Assembly (NCBI RefSeq): GCF_015245355.1
Contig: NZ_CP063311.1
Location: forward strand, 3,801,179-3,865,178
DNA from: Anabaenopsis elenkinii CCIBt3563
GTDB lineage: Bacteria; Cyanobacteriota; Cyanobacteriia; Cyanobacteriales; Nostocaceae
DNA: 64,000 nucleotides
Reading direction: 5' to 3'
Each line of letters opens with the position of its first letter. Within the stretch, counting starts at the first letter, position 1. This document shows, one piece after another, positions 44,189-54,474 of this stretch. The notes under the pieces were generated by a model. It had not been told where the DNA came from. It did not search any database and saw only the letters and a program-made list of their open reading frames with translations. The translations under genes and the position numbers were made by a program.

Positions 44189-45199
44189 ATGTCAAATATC
44201 CAAACAGATATATTCACCCCATTCATAACATCATTCAAGGACAAACTTACTTCTCCTCTGACCAAGAAAAGTATTTCTGTTCTCCAAATTAATTTAGGTA
44301 GGCGGTGTAATCTTGCTTGTACTCACTGTCATGTCGAAGCTAGTCCCAAACGCACAGAGGAACTTTCTCCAGAAATTTGCCAACAGTTAATTACCTTAAT
44401 TAAGCGGTTACCGCAGATTGAGATTGTAGATTTAACTGGTGGCGCTCCCGAAATGAACTATGGATTTAAGCCCTTGGTAGAAGCCGCAAAATCTACAGGT
44501 AAACAGGTAATTGTCAGGTCTAATCTAACAATTTATTTTGAAGATGGTTTTGGTGATTTACCAGAATATTTTGCCCAACACCAAGTAAGAGTTGTTGCTT
44601 CTTTGCCTTGCTACCTGGCGGATAATGTTGATAAAATGCGCGGCCATGGTGTTTTTGATGCGTCAATTAAAGCCTTACAATGGCTGAATCAACTCGGTTA
44701 TGGGAAGAACTATGATTTAATTTTAGACTTAGTATATAATCCACCTTTACCCACTAATGACAAGTTTTCCTTAGCTCCTGAGCAAAGTAAACTAGAGGGA
44801 GATTACAAAAGGTTCTTACAAAAACATTTTGGTATTGTGTTTAACAACTTATTTACCATCACTAATCTACCCGTTGGCAGAACTAAAATGTATTTAGAAC
44901 GAAAAAAGCTGCATAATAGCTACTTGGAGTTTTTAGAGTCCCATTTTAATCATAATACGGTTGAGCATTTAATGTGCCGTAATGAACTATCAGTTGACTA
45001 CTTGGGTAATGTCTATGATTGTGATTTTAATCAAATGATGAACCTACCAGCTAAAACTGGTAATGGTGAATCATTAACAGTCAGTAAATTGCTCGAATTA
45101 GGCACTTTAGACTTAATTACTGAAATTCAAACAGCTAACTACTGCTATGGCTGTACTGCTGGCTGTGGTTCTAGCTGTGGTGGAGCTTTGATTGAATAG
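44189..45199 (+). CDS. arsS: Arsenosugar biosynthesis radical SAM protein ArsS
   Basis: 336 residues. The radical SAM cluster is CNLACTHC (Cys40, 44, 47), followed by 'VDLTGGAPEMN'. The C-terminal Cys-rich end 'YCYGCTAGCGSSCGG' marks the ArsS type. With ArsM it makes oxo-arsenosugars from dimethylarsenic and SAM. AT-rich start region. Read with arsM and the PiT gene. Confidence 0.93.
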   Translation: MSNIQTDIFTPFITSFKDKLTSPLTKKSISVLQINLGRRCNLACTHCHVEASPKRTEELSPEICQQLITLIKRLPQIEIVDLTGGAPEMNYGFKPLVEAAKSTGKQVIVRSNLTIYFEDGFGDLPEYFAQHQVRVVASLPCYLADNVDKMRGHGVFDASIKALQWLNQLGYGKNYDLILDLVYNPPLPTNDKFSLAPEQSKLEGDYKRFLQKHFGIVFNNLFTITNLPVGRTKMYLERKKLHNSYLEFLESHFNHNTVEHLMCRNELSVDYLGNVYDCDFNQMMNLPAKTGNGESLTVSKLLELGTLDLITEIQTANYCYGCTAGCGSSCGGALIE

Positions 45200-45340
45200 A
45201 AATGTAACAGTAAAGTTATAGATATGTAAAACTACTTGTAGTTTGATTTACTTATAAATTCTGGAGAATAGTTGTAATTTTACTCACTTTTTTCTGAAAA
45301 CTTCTGTATATTAAGGTATGATGTCACAGACAGTAAAGAA

Positions 45341-46456
45341 ATGAGTAAACTTGTAATTAATGATACCACTCTCCGAGACGGAGAGCAAGCTGCTGGTGTG
45401 GTCTTTAACTTACAGGAAAAAATAGCGATCGCCCAATTACTGGATGCGATTGGAGTTCATGAGCTAGAAGTTGGGACACCCGCCATGGGTGAAACAGAAC
45501 AACAAGCCATAAACAAAATTGTCAACTTAGGTTTACAAGCTCAACTTCTGGGTTGGAACCGCGCCGTAATTTCCGACATTCAAGCCAGCATAGATTGTGG
45601 TTTACAACGGGTGCATATATCCATCCCTGTATCAGCAATCCAAATAAATGCTAAATTTGAGGGAAAATGGCAGTTAGTTTTACAAAAACTGCGAGACAGT
45701 ATCAGCTTTGCCCTTGACCATGGGTTGTTTGTTTCCGTAGGTGGGGAAGATGGCTCTAGAGCAGAAGAAAAATTCCTGTTAGATATAGCACTTTATGCTC
45801 AAGAATGTGGGGCATCAAGGTTTCGCTTTTGTGATACAGTGGGAGTCCTGGAGCCTTTCACTACTTACACGCAAGTGGAAAAATTAGTAAAGGCATTGTC
45901 CATACCAGTAGAAATGCATACCCACAATGATTTTGGTTTAGCTACAGCCAACACTCTAGCCGGGATCAAGGCGGGTGCTTTATCAGTAAATACTACAGTT
46001 AATGGTTTAGGTGAAAGAGCAGGAAATGCTGCTTTAGAAGAAGTTGTTATGGCTCTCAAACGCATCCATAATCATAATTTAGGCATTGATACTGCTCGCT
46101 TATGGGAAATATCCCGACTGGTAGCATCAGCATCAGGCCACAATGTACATCCCTGGAAAGCAATAGTGGGGGAAAATAGTTTTGCTCATGAATCAGGTAT
46201 TCATGGTCATGGTGTACTGCAAAACCCTCATACTTACGAACCCTTTGCTCCCGAAGAGGTAGGTGGGGAGAGGCGTTTACTTGTGGGTAAACATTCTGGA
46301 AGGCATTTATTATTAAATTTGTTGCAGCAGCATGGTATTTCTCTGAACTCAGAAGCAACGAAATCTGTTTTAGAGGCGGTGCGACAAGCATCTATGGATC
46401 ACAAACGGAGTTTAACTACCCAAGAAGTCTTGGATTTAGCACAAGCACACCAGTAG
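45341..46456 (+). CDS. nifV: Homocitrate synthase
   Basis: 371 residues. The alpha-isopropylmalate/homocitrate synthase motifs are '[16 protein letters not shown]', '[16 protein letters not shown]', '[15 protein letters not shown]' and '[11 protein letters not shown]'. NifV makes homocitrate for the FeMo cofactor of nitrogenase. Its presence with nifJ indicates diazotrophy. No other nif gene is close. Confidence 0.92.
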   Translation: MSKLVINDTTLRDGEQAAGVVFNLQEKIAIAQLLDAIGVHELEVGTPAMGETEQQAINKIVNLGLQAQLLGWNRAVISDIQASIDCGLQRVHISIPVSAIQINAKFEGKWQLVLQKLRDSISFALDHGLFVSVGGEDGSRAEEKFLLDIALYAQECGASRFRFCDTVGVLEPFTTYTQVEKLVKALSIPVEMHTHNDFGLATANTLAGIKAGALSVNTTVNGLGERAGNAALEEVVMALKRIHNHNLGIDTARLWEISRLVASASGHNVHPWKAIVGENSFAHESGIHGHGVLQNPHTYEPFAPEEVGGERRLLVGKHSGRHLLLNLLQQHGISLNSEATKSVLEAVRQASMDHKRSLTTQEVLDLAQAHQ

Positions 46457-46492
46457 ACTCAATACCTGGGCGGATATTTATGATAATTGCCG

Positions 46493-48043
46493 TTAAACAT
46501 CAAAGTAGTCACTACCAGAACCATATTTCCAAGCATCAAGTAAACGATGCCAATAATATTGTTGTTCTGCTGGTTGATTGTTAATCCATCTTTGTAATAT
46601 GGGGGTTAACTGAAATAAAGCAGTGTAAACCCCTAAATTAATGTAATGTACCATCCAGTCCAGTAAACTGAGTATACCAACTTGTGGAATAATTTTAGCC
46701 ACTAATAGCGGATGCAATAAACCAGTTTTTAACAGTGTTTTTGTCAATCCTGAGAACTGTACCACATCTTGCAAAAAAGGTTTCAAAACTGGTGTCCCTA
46801 GTTGTTGCATTTCCTGAAATACAGCCTGGAGTAGTTGATTAATTTGCTCTGGGGGGATTGTTTGATTTACACCGACACTCATGGCTTTTTGAAACAACCA
46901 AGTTACTGTCAGATTAGGTTGGTAGGGTTGCAGTAGTGCTAAATTTTCAGCAGATAATTGATTGGTTTCCAGTGCTTCATAAATGCCGAATGTTAACCGC
47001 TGGAGGTGACGGAGCATCGCCCCAAAGCCTCCAAAACTTAGGGGAGACTGACTACCACTGCTGTCTCCCACAGTTAACAGGCGATTCCAAGGGGTTTTGA
47101 TAGGACTTTCCCGATAACTGGGAAAGAAGCCAAACAGCGCTCTTTGAAATTGTAATTGGTTTAATTCCACACCCTGATATTCTGGTAGCAGTCGCAAATA
47201 TTCCTCGAATAATCCTGCTAAACTCAAGCGCTGTGGTTCTGCATCCATGTAGGTAAATAAGTAAGTAGTTCTACCGTCTTTGGCTGGGAAAGCTTCCCAA
47301 AAGTATTGACATTGATTTTCTAAGGATGTGAAGGAAAATAATAAGTCGCCAGTCGTATTTACTGGGAAACCTTGGGCGCAAGTTCCTACTACTAAGCACA
47401 AAGCATCTGGTTTTTGACCTTGGCGTGCTTGTCTGGTAATGGGAGAAAAGTTTCCCATAGCATCGATTAATAATCTAGTTTTATATTGGTTATTGACTAT
47501 GACTCCCTCTGGATGAACTATAGCTTGAGTAAAGGGTGTATTTTCTAATAATTTGCCCCCACCATCTAGAAATCGGTTTTTTAATCTATCTAGTAGGTAA
47601 ACTGGATCTACGCCAATATTTAAGACATCCTCTACCCAAATTTCTGTACCACCGGCAAAACTTACCCGTGCTGGGTTATATTTAGTAGCGATCGCCTGTT
47701 CTAATTCAGCCCTACTCAGTAAGTTTAATTCCACAAATACTTGTAATTCCGGGCGGGAAATATTCCACTCTTGTACTCTCCCCCGTAAAATTCCCCTTTC
47801 CATTAACGCTACTCGCAATCCCTTTACTGCTAAGGCGCAACCAATTAAAATCCCTAAAGTCCCTCCACAGACAATTACATCCCACTCTACAGCTTCTAAT
47901 GGTTCCTGAGTGTGTTTAACTACTGTGGGGACTGGTGTTGTATTTTCTCTCAAGGAGCCTAGCAGGCGATCGCCTTGACGTAAAGCTCCCAGAACATCAC
48001 CTGGTAATTGAGAGAGAATTTTTTCAGTTAAAGATGAGGACAT
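46493..48043 (-). CDS. cruP: Lycopene cyclase-family FAD protein CruP
   Basis: 516 residues. The FAD-binding dinucleotide motif 'DVIVCGGTLGILIGCALAVKG', the 'EWNISRPELQVFVELNLL' and 'YNPARVSFAGGTEIWVEDVLN' blocks, and the last half with no membrane helix match CruP as known from cyanobacteria and plants (CruA paralogue). CruP is reported to affect beta-carotene epoxide under stress; cyclase activity of it is not certain. Convergent with nifV, 37 nt apart. Confidence 0.8.
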   Translation of the reverse strand: MSSSLTEKILSQLPGDVLGALRQGDRLLGSLRENTTPVPTVVKHTQEPLEAVEWDVIVCGGTLGILIGCALAVKGLRVALMERGILRGRVQEWNISRPELQVFVELNLLSRAELEQAIATKYNPARVSFAGGTEIWVEDVLNIGVDPVYLLDRLKNRFLDGGGKLLENTPFTQAIVHPEGVIVNNQYKTRLLIDAMGNFSPITRQARQGQKPDALCLVVGTCAQGFPVNTTGDLLFSFTSLENQCQYFWEAFPAKDGRTTYLFTYMDAEPQRLSLAGLFEEYLRLLPEYQGVELNQLQFQRALFGFFPSYRESPIKTPWNRLLTVGDSSGSQSPLSFGGFGAMLRHLQRLTFGIYEALETNQLSAENLALLQPYQPNLTVTWLFQKAMSVGVNQTIPPEQINQLLQAVFQEMQQLGTPVLKPFLQDVVQFSGLTKTLLKTGLLHPLLVAKIIPQVGILSLLDWMVHYINLGVYTALFQLTPILQRWINNQPAEQQYYWHRLLDAWKYGSGSDYFDV

Positions 48044-48241
48044 TTGAAGTTAAACTCAACAGACTACTAATATTCATCCTATCTTTGACCGGCAGAAAAC
48101 CCTTGAGAACCAAGTGGTTCAGTATTCACGACATTTAAGCACTTGATGTTGGTTGAGAAAGTTCCTCATTCAAACTTGTAGATAAAAGCTGATAAAGTTG
48201 TTAAAAAGCCTCAAAGACCCATTTACCTGCTAGGTAACCTC

Positions 48242-49591
48242 ATGTCCGCCGCTGTGATCACTTTAGAAACTCAAACAGACCAGTCTCACAAGTTAATTAT
48301 CCACCCGCCCTCTATTGGTCTATCTTTACAGGGTTGTATTCGGGTTCCGGGTGATAAGTCCATATCACACCGTGCTTTAATGTTAGGAGCCATCGCCCAA
48401 GGTGAAACCCAGATTGAAGGGCTGCTTTTAGGGGAAGACCCCCGTAGCACTGCTAGCTGTTTTCAAGCTATGGGGGCGCAAATTTCTCAACTCAACACCG
48501 AATTAGTTAGGGTTCAGGGGATTGGTTTGGGACAACTCCAAGAACCAATCGATGTGTTGAATGCTGGCAACTCTGGTACTACACTCAGACTGATGTTAGG
48601 GCTTTTAGCATCTCATCCAGGGCGGTTTTTTACGGTTACAGGTGATAGTTCTTTGCGATCGCGCCCGATGTCCCGTGTGGTTCAACCCTTGCAACAAATG
48701 GGGGCACAAATTTGGGGGCGCAAGGGTAATTCTCTAGCACCCTTAGCAATTCAAGGTCAAACCCTTAAACCCATTCATTATTATTCTCCCATCGCCTCAG
48801 CCCAAGTCAAATCTTGCCTATTACTGGCGGGTTTATTCACCCCAGGAGAAACTACCATTACAGAACCCGCCCTTTCTCGTGACCACAGCGAGCGAATGTT
48901 ACGGGCTTTTGGTGCGCAACTGACTATTGACCCAGACACCAATAGCGTCACCTTAAACGGACTTGCTCAATTACACGGACAAAAAGTTATTGTCCCTGGG
49001 GATATCAGTTCCGCAGCCTTTTGGTTAGTAGCTGGGGCAATTGTACCTGATTCTGAATTAGTCATACAAAACGTCGGTGTTAATCCCACTCGCACAGGGA
49101 TATTAGAGGCTTTAGCACTGATGGGAGCTGATATTCAACTTGAAAACCAGCGGGAAGTCGCAGGGGAACCAGTCGCCGATTTAAGAGTGCGTTCGAGTGC
49201 TTTAAAAAGCTGCACCATTGGGGGGGATATTATCCCCAGAATGATTGATGAAATCCCTATTCTAGCAGTGGCGGCAGTATTTGCCACCGGCACAACCATT
49301 ATTCGCGATGCAGCTGAATTACGAGTCAAAGAAAGCGATCGCATTACTGTGATGGCGCAGCAACTCAATAAAATGGGTGCAAAAGTTAATGAATTACCCG
49401 ACGGTATGGAAATTACGGGCGGTACACCCTTGGTGGGTACTGATTTGGATAGCTATACAGATCATCGCATTGCCATGAGTCTGGCGATCGCATCTCTGGT
49501 TGCCAATGGGATCACCACCATTCACCGCGCTGAAGCAGCAGCCATTTCTTACCCTGACTTCACAGCCACACTTACAAAAGTGGTGTGTTAG
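48242..49591 (+). CDS. aroA: 3-phosphoshikimate 1-carboxyvinyltransferase (EPSP synthase)
   Basis: 449 residues. The motifs are '[19 protein letters not shown]', '[16 protein letters not shown]', '[13 protein letters not shown]', '[15 protein letters not shown]', '[10 protein letters not shown]' and 'RVKESDRI'. It adds enolpyruvate to shikimate-3-phosphate. A hairpin at 49640 ends the transcript. Confidence 0.97.
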   Translation: MSAAVITLETQTDQSHKLIIHPPSIGLSLQGCIRVPGDKSISHRALMLGAIAQGETQIEGLLLGEDPRSTASCFQAMGAQISQLNTELVRVQGIGLGQLQEPIDVLNAGNSGTTLRLMLGLLASHPGRFFTVTGDSSLRSRPMSRVVQPLQQMGAQIWGRKGNSLAPLAIQGQTLKPIHYYSPIASAQVKSCLLLAGLFTPGETTITEPALSRDHSERMLRAFGAQLTIDPDTNSVTLNGLAQLHGQKVIVPGDISSAAFWLVAGAIVPDSELVIQNVGVNPTRTGILEALALMGADIQLENQREVAGEPVADLRVRSSALKSCTIGGDIIPRMIDEIPILAVAAVFATGTTIIRDAAELRVKESDRITVMAQQLNKMGAKVNELPDGMEITGGTPLVGTDLDSYTDHRIAMSLAIASLVANGITTIHRAEAAAISYPDFTATLTKVVC

Positions 49592-49639
49592 TTTGCTAGT
49601 TAAGTAGGGGGATAATTTATTACCACAGATGCACACAGG

Positions 49640-49666
49640 TAAACACAGATAAATTATCTGTGTTTA
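49640..49666. terminator. 12-bp perfect hairpin after aroA
   Basis: taaacacagata (49640-49651) pairs with tatctgtgttta (49655-49666) around a 3-nt loop, then tctttaattta. This is a common palindromic repeat type in cyanobacteria and may end aroA transcription. Confidence 0.65.
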
Positions 49667-49846
49667 TCTTTAATTTAATGTTCTTTTAACTACTTCATTG
49701 CCCTTATGAGGGGCCTTAAAATCAATTACAAGGCCTTTTGGTACAATCCGAGTAAGGACAAGCCCAAGAAATATACACACTACCATGGCTATTAAAACTT
49801 GGGATGGTTTTCACCACAACCAGAGCGCCAAAAAAGGCAGTTATCC

Positions 49847-50140
49847 TTACTCGTTACTGTTCAAAATTTTTGGGACTTTAAAAAAGTCTCCTTCTTGTTC
49901 GGGCGCACTATTAAGAATGGCTTCTCGCTCAGGATATGGTTGTAACTCATCTTTTCTAGTGACATTACTAACATCAATTGCCCGTGTTGTCGGGGTAACT
50001 TCACTCACATCTACTTGATTCAACTGTTCCACATATTCGAGAATACTTCCCAGTTGGGTGGTAAATCTCTCCTCCTCTTCTGGTGTTAATTCTAACCGAG
50101 CTAGAAGAGCTACTTTGTGAACTTGTTGACGATCAATCAT
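49847..50140 (-). CDS. gatC: Asp-tRNA(Asn)/Glu-tRNA(Gln) amidotransferase subunit C
   Basis: 97 residues with the GatC pattern: 'MIDRQQVHKVALLARLELTPEEEERF', 'QLGSILEYVEQL', and 'RKDELQPYPEREAILNSAPEQEGDFFKVPKI'. It helps fold GatA in the amidotransferase that makes Gln-tRNA (and Asn-tRNA). gatA and gatB are not adjacent, as usual in cyanobacteria. Confidence 0.95.
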   Translation of the reverse strand: MIDRQQVHKVALLARLELTPEEEERFTTQLGSILEYVEQLNQVDVSEVTPTTRAIDVSNVTRKDELQPYPEREAILNSAPEQEGDFFKVPKILNSNE

Positions 50141-50191
50141 GGTTCCTCAATGGTTAATTTTTTTCTGATACTCAATGGGAGCGACAAACCT

Positions 50192-50219
50192 ACCCCACCT
50201 CCACAAGGGAGGTGGGGGT
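50192..50219. repeat. GC-rich hairpin between ycf3 and gatC
   Basis: ccccacctcc (50193-50202) pairs with ggaggtgggg (50208-50217). A second hairpin-like unit, 'tgggtttcgcaaagctttaaccca', follows at about 50236-50260. Both are common interspersed units. The first may end ycf3 transcription (minus strand). Confidence 0.65.
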
Positions 50220-50269
50220 AAGTTTCTTAGTATTGGGTTTCGCAAAGCTTTAACCCAACCTAGAGAATA

Positions 50270-50791
50270 TTAAAAGAATACGTCAATTTGCATACGTCCG
50301 GTAGTTTTCAGCCAGTTCTGGGCCTCAATGTAGTTATTAGGAGCCATGCGAATCGCTCTAATCCAATAATCTGCCGCTTGATCGAACAAGGCCTCCCCAG
50401 CGTCATTATCCCCAGCTTCTTTGGCCTTTTCACCTTGATAATGGTAAATCACCGCAATGTTATTCAAGGCTTGGGGTAAACGTGGATTTAATTCGATCGC
50501 TTGGTGATACATTTTTAAAGCTGTATCATGGTCACCATTACTGGCATAAATTAGCCCCATATTGTAATGAATATACGCGCGATCATTAGTGTCTTCTTCT
50601 AGTGTGAGCGCCTCTTCATAGTACTCTAAGGCTTCGGCGTATTCTCCTTCGGCCTGAGCTGACATCCCATCCCGGTAATACACAAATGCTTCTTTAGCTT
50701 TCTTGTTGGTGGGTAGGATTTTCAGGATGATATCCGCCATCACTGTAAAGGATTTGTCAATAAAATTATCGTTTTTCTGTGTTCTTGGCAT
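50270..50791 (-). CDS. ycf3: Photosystem I assembly protein Ycf3
   Basis: 173 residues. Three TPR repeats are seen ('[25 protein letters not shown]', '[29 protein letters not shown]', '[18 protein letters not shown]'), the Ycf3 layout. It acts as an assembly factor at the thylakoid for photosystem I. The start ATG has gcaaatatg-type context with an aggc site. Confidence 0.95.
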   Translation of the reverse strand: MPRTQKNDNFIDKSFTVMADIILKILPTNKKAKEAFVYYRDGMSAQAEGEYAEALEYYEEALTLEEDTNDRAYIHYNMGLIYASNGDHDTALKMYHQAIELNPRLPQALNNIAVIYHYQGEKAKEAGDNDAGEALFDQAADYWIRAIRMAPNNYIEAQNWLKTTGRMQIDVFF

Positions 50792-51187
50792 ATTTGCCTC
50801 TATGGTTATTGGGATGATGAATTGGTTTGACTAATTCATTAGACGCCGTTGTTAAAATTGTACAAGATTTAATTTCCTTACCTTGAGAGTTTTTCTGTAG
50901 AGGTGGCCATCTTTCCCACAACTCCCAGTCCAAGAGCTTTTTATCTCAGAGCCGAAAGTGAAAACCATCGGCTACCACTAAATCACGCCAGTCCTTAAAT
51001 CCTAAAGTAAATATTCCACATATACTCTGCTGTTCATACACTCAAGAAAAACGCAATAATACTATTTTTATATTATTTGGAAATTTTTTATATAATTTAT
51101 TTGTGTGTGAATATCCTGCATATTTAGCAAATATATCCTGTTTTTCCTAGTCCTTTGGGTAATATATATTATTTTATTAATATTGAC
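50792..51187. other. Gap of about 400 nt, nothing recognised
   Basis: AT-rich divergent promoter space between ycf3 and the GST gene. There is a short inverted region at 50950-50980 (gccgaaagtgaaaaccatcggc). No RNA gene or open frame of merit. Confidence 0.5.
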
Positions 51188-51814
51188 ATGAAAATGATTA
51201 AATTGTATGATTTCTTACCATCTGGCAATAGTTACAAAGTTCGACTTTTATTAACCCAAATGGGTATGCCATTTGAAAGAGTGGACATTAATATTTTGAA
51301 AGGGGAGTCTCGCACACCAGAATTTTTAAGTAAGAATCCTAACGGTGAAATACCAGTTTTAGAACTTGATATTGGTAAATATTTGGCAGAATCCAATGCT
51401 ATATTAGTCTATTTGAGTGAAGGTACAGAATTTTTACCATATGATCGCTTTTTAAGAGCGCAAGTATTGCAATGGTTATTTTTTGAACAATCTAGTCATC
51501 AAGCTTTTATCGCTAAATCAAGGTTTTGGCTGTCTATTTTAGGTAGACCTGAGGAATATCGCACAGCTATAGAACAACAACGTGAACCGGGTTATGCAGC
51601 ACTAAAGGTTATGGAAAATCATTTAACAACTCATGAGTTTTTTGTCAGTGAGCGTTATACAATTGCCGACATTGCCTTGTTTGCTTATACTCATGTCGCA
51701 CACGAAGGTGGTTTTGATTTGACAAATTTCCCCGCAATCACAGCGTGGATAAAACGAGTAAAATCTCAGTCTAGATATATTACCATTACACAAAATATCA
51801 ATTTTATTGAATAG
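51188..51814 (+). CDS. Glutathione S-transferase family protein
   Basis: 208 residues from ATG 51188 (the frame is open from 51155, but the added residues are not GST-like). The thioredoxin-fold N-domain is 'IKLYDFLPSGNSYKVRLLLTQMG' with 'SRTPEFLSKNPNGEIPVLE' and 'LAESNAILVYLSEG'. A helical C-domain ends 'WIKRVKSQ'. It likely uses glutathione on electrophiles. Substrate unknown. The Ser-Asn catalytic end looks like the Beta/Zeta type. Confidence 0.88.
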   Translation: MKMIKLYDFLPSGNSYKVRLLLTQMGMPFERVDINILKGESRTPEFLSKNPNGEIPVLELDIGKYLAESNAILVYLSEGTEFLPYDRFLRAQVLQWLFFEQSSHQAFIAKSRFWLSILGRPEEYRTAIEQQREPGYAALKVMENHLTTHEFFVSERYTIADIALFAYTHVAHEGGFDLTNFPAITAWIKRVKSQSRYITITQNINFIE

Positions 51815-51856
51815 AAAACTTAGCGATAGATTGTAATATATATAACAGTAAAAGAA

Positions 51857-52084
51857 TTAATTATCTGTATCAATTTCAATCAGTTTTTGCCGAGAGGATA
51901 AACCAGATTTAATCCTAATCCGAGATTTTGATACATTAAAGTTTTCGGACAATAGTTTAATTAATTCCTCATTGGCTTTACCATCTACTGGGGCTGACTT
52001 TAGTTTGACAGTCAAACTCCCATCACTTTGTTCTTCAATTTTTTGTTCTTTAGAATTAGGTTTAACTTTAACTCTTTTTTGCAT
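51857..52084 (-). CDS. DUF167 (YggU) family protein
   Basis: 75 residues, '[46 protein letters not shown]' layout, with the conserved 'VKPNS' and '[15 protein letters not shown]' features. Function is unknown; related proteins have a small alpha/beta fold. Convergent with the GST gene. Confidence 0.92.
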   Translation of the reverse strand: MQKRVKVKPNSKEQKIEEQSDGSLTVKLKSAPVDGKANEELIKLLSENFNVSKSRIRIKSGLSSRQKLIEIDTDN

Positions 52085-52308
52085 ATCCCATTGTTGTTAG
52101 TTATTCTATTTATAGCATTTCCCATGCTCGTGAGGTACAAATTTGTTTAGTTTCAGGGAAAACGGAAGAGGGAATAGGCAATTGATGTGTACTTCATGAA
52201 CCTGAAAAAGGCTATATAATATATAGTTACAAGTCCTGTTTCCTGATCGTGGGCAAAATAGCCCAGATGAGAGAGGACTAAAGTCAATTAATCCTCCATC
52301 ACTAGGAA

Positions 52309-52857
52309 CTAGGGATATCTTCTGCTACCAGCACCTACTACACCAATTTTGTGGCGATAGGAAAGTTCAGCCCCAAACCAACCAGTGATGCTGGTTAGCG
52401 TACCTACAACTAGGGACAGGAAGAATCCCCAAGGTAATATTGAGGCTTCAGCATCGCCCAGACGTAAAATTAAGTTGATAGCTGTTAAAGTTAAAATAAT
52501 TACATTAAGTATTAAATGTATCCAGCCAGCGGTGCGCTTGCGAACACGTTCAATTTTCAAAAAGTCACTCATCCCTGTGATTGCGGCGATCACTCCCCCT
52601 ATAAGTCCTAGTCCAATTAACCATAGTGAGGCTCTAGCCCAGAAAAAATCATTAGTTAACCAATAGGCGAAGTCACTTCCCAATGCAGCGGCTAAAAACG
52701 CTATGGGAAAAATCATGGTTAGGGGGTGTAAAGGATGTCCAGCGATCGCCACTGTACTAGGTACACCGCTATCTTGATACTCTTTGTTATCACTTTCAAT
52801 AATTGGTGGGATATTTGGGAATGGTGTGGAATTAGATTCTGTTCCTGTAGTTTCCAT
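52309..52857 (-). CDS. DUF2231 membrane protein
   Basis: 182 residues with four membrane helices (about 50-68, 75-97, 118-138, 145-168). The 'GHPLHPLTMIFPIAFLAAALGSD' start and the 'GLIGGVIAAITGMSDFLKI' loop are DUF2231 hallmarks (the HPLHP motif). A disordered acidic N-terminus of about 35 residues precedes it. Function unknown. Confidence 0.9.
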   Translation of the reverse strand: METTGTESNSTPFPNIPPIIESDNKEYQDSGVPSTVAIAGHPLHPLTMIFPIAFLAAALGSDFAYWLTNDFFWARASLWLIGLGLIGGVIAAITGMSDFLKIERVRKRTAGWIHLILNVIILTLTAINLILRLGDAEASILPWGFFLSLVVGTLTSITGWFGAELSYRHKIGVVGAGSRRYP

Positions 52858-53302
52858 GATTTATTATCCTATTTTTGGTTAAAAGAAATTTGTTGAATAT
52901 GAGCCAGTATATGTAAGGTTAATTTCCCGGATTTGATCTTTATTGAGTGAGAAGTTATTTTCATAACTTTATCACCAGCATCAAAATTAATTCTCTGCCT
53001 TGGTTAGATGTCTAAATATACCTATCCATGAGGATGCCCTAATACTATTGTAGAAAATCTATTTCAGTATCCTTGAGTCAATTTATAAAAATTGCCCAAA
53101 ATTTTTATCTTCCCCGTGGGGTATTTCGAGCTATACAGTTATATTACCCAAGTATAATTCTAATTTTTTTGGGTATATATAGCTGATTTTTATATCTTGA
53201 GTTATGAAGGCGATCATTCAAAAGAAAGATGGAATCTACCTAAATTATATGTCACTATCAGACAGAGTAATAATACGAAATAATTTCAGAGGAGAACTGA
53301 AA
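52858..53302. other. Gap of 445 nt, promoter space
   Basis: AT-rich, divergent promoter region between DUF2231 and the hemerythrin gene. An open frame enters from 53204 in phase with the hemerythrin gene, but the residues before ATG 53303 have no domain character. No other feature seen. Confidence 0.5.
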
Positions 53303-54358
53303 ATGGTAACCACCTTAGATGATACCAAACGAAATGCTATCGGCATAAAATTGGCAAATATGCAATTAGTTCAACAGTTACTTATAGAGAATGAGCAACT
53401 GTTTTTGAGGCAATCAACTGATGTAGAAATATCTGAACGCCTCCGGAAGATGCTAGAAGATGACCAAAAAAATCAAGGGGTTTTGGAAACTACAATTATT
53501 CAGTATGGCATCCGAAAAGAACCAGAATCAATGGTTCAAGAAATGTGTAATCAAGTCCGGGAATTAATGCAGGGATCTGAATTGAGTTTTTATGAAAAAA
53601 TATTTCAGCATGAATTGTTAAAACATCAACAGGTAATGTGTGGTGTACTGGTTCACAAGGCTGCTCAAAAGGTTGGTGCTGATGTCATGGCCGCCATTAG
53701 CCCTTTAAATACAGTTAACTTTGAAAACCGCGCTCACCAGGAACAAATCAAGGGTGTTTTAGAAGTTTTGGGGGTGCGTGAACTGACTGGAAAAGATGCA
53801 GATCAAGGGATTTGGGGACGAGTTCAAGATGCGATCGCAGCCTTTAGTGGTGCGGTAGGGAGCGCTGTTACCCAAACCAGTGACAAAAAAGATATGAATA
53901 TCCAGGATGTTATCCGCATGGATCACAATAAGGTGAATATCCTGTTTACAGAATTACTACAAAGCAACGATCCGCAAAAGATTCAGGAGTATTTTGGTCA
54001 AGCTTACAAAGACCTGAGGTCTCATACTGAAGCTGAACAGGAAGTTGTTTACCCCAGGGTACGCTCTTTCTATGGTGACAGCGAAACCCAAGAACTTTAT
54101 GATGAACACGCTCAAATAAAACGGCTGTTAGAAGAAATCCGCGCTATTAATCCCTCGGCTGCGGAATTTAAAGATAGAGTCAGAAATTTGATGGATATTG
54201 TCGGAGATCATATTCGTCAAGAAGAAACCACAATGTTTGCTGCTATTCGTAATAACTTGAGTAGTGAACAAACTGAGCAACTAGCGACACAATTTAAAGC
54301 TGCTAAGAGCAAAATTCAAGAAAGATTGGGAGGTACTAAAACCGGAGCGAATGTTTAG
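53303..54358 (+). CDS. Hemerythrin-domain protein with N-terminal helical domain
   Basis: 351 residues from ATG 53303, chosen because aggagaac lies 8 nt upstream. Residues about 1-170 are a helical region with ferritin-like look (repeat 'QVRELMQGSELSFYEKIFQHELLKHQQVMCG'). The C-terminal part (about 205-330) is a hemerythrin HHE domain: 'RMDHNKVNILFTELL', 'HTEAEQEVVYP', 'DEHAQIKRLLEEI', and 'HIRQEETTMF'. It probably binds di-iron and may sense or carry O2 or iron. Coiled C-term end. Confidence 0.9.
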   Translation: MVTTLDDTKRNAIGIKLANMQLVQQLLIENEQLFLRQSTDVEISERLRKMLEDDQKNQGVLETTIIQYGIRKEPESMVQEMCNQVRELMQGSELSFYEKIFQHELLKHQQVMCGVLVHKAAQKVGADVMAAISPLNTVNFENRAHQEQIKGVLEVLGVRELTGKDADQGIWGRVQDAIAAFSGAVGSAVTQTSDKKDMNIQDVIRMDHNKVNILFTELLQSNDPQKIQEYFGQAYKDLRSHTEAEQEVVYPRVRSFYGDSETQELYDEHAQIKRLLEEIRAINPSAAEFKDRVRNLMDIVGDHIRQEETTMFAAIRNNLSSEQTEQLATQFKAAKSKIQERLGGTKTGANV

Positions 54359-54423
54359 CTAAGTGGCTCTCATTGGGATTTAAAACCCCAGCAACTGGGT
54401 TTGATCAGTGCTGATGCGTAAAA

Positions 54424-54444
54424 CCCCCGTCATTTGTGCGGGGG
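54424..54444 (-). terminator. Terminator between hemerythrin and M20 genes
   Basis: cccccg (54424-54429) pairs with cggggg (54439-54444). On the minus strand the stem is followed by tttta, so it can end the M20 gene transcript. Confidence 0.6.
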
Positions 54445-54474
54445 ATATTAGGGAATTGCCAAATTTATTTGGCA

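Noticed and set aside
49785-50018. 77-codon plus-strand frame starting MAIKTWDGFHHNQS
   Set aside because: Most of it is antisense to gatC, which is certain. Only the first 60 nt are outside, so it is treated as a shadow.
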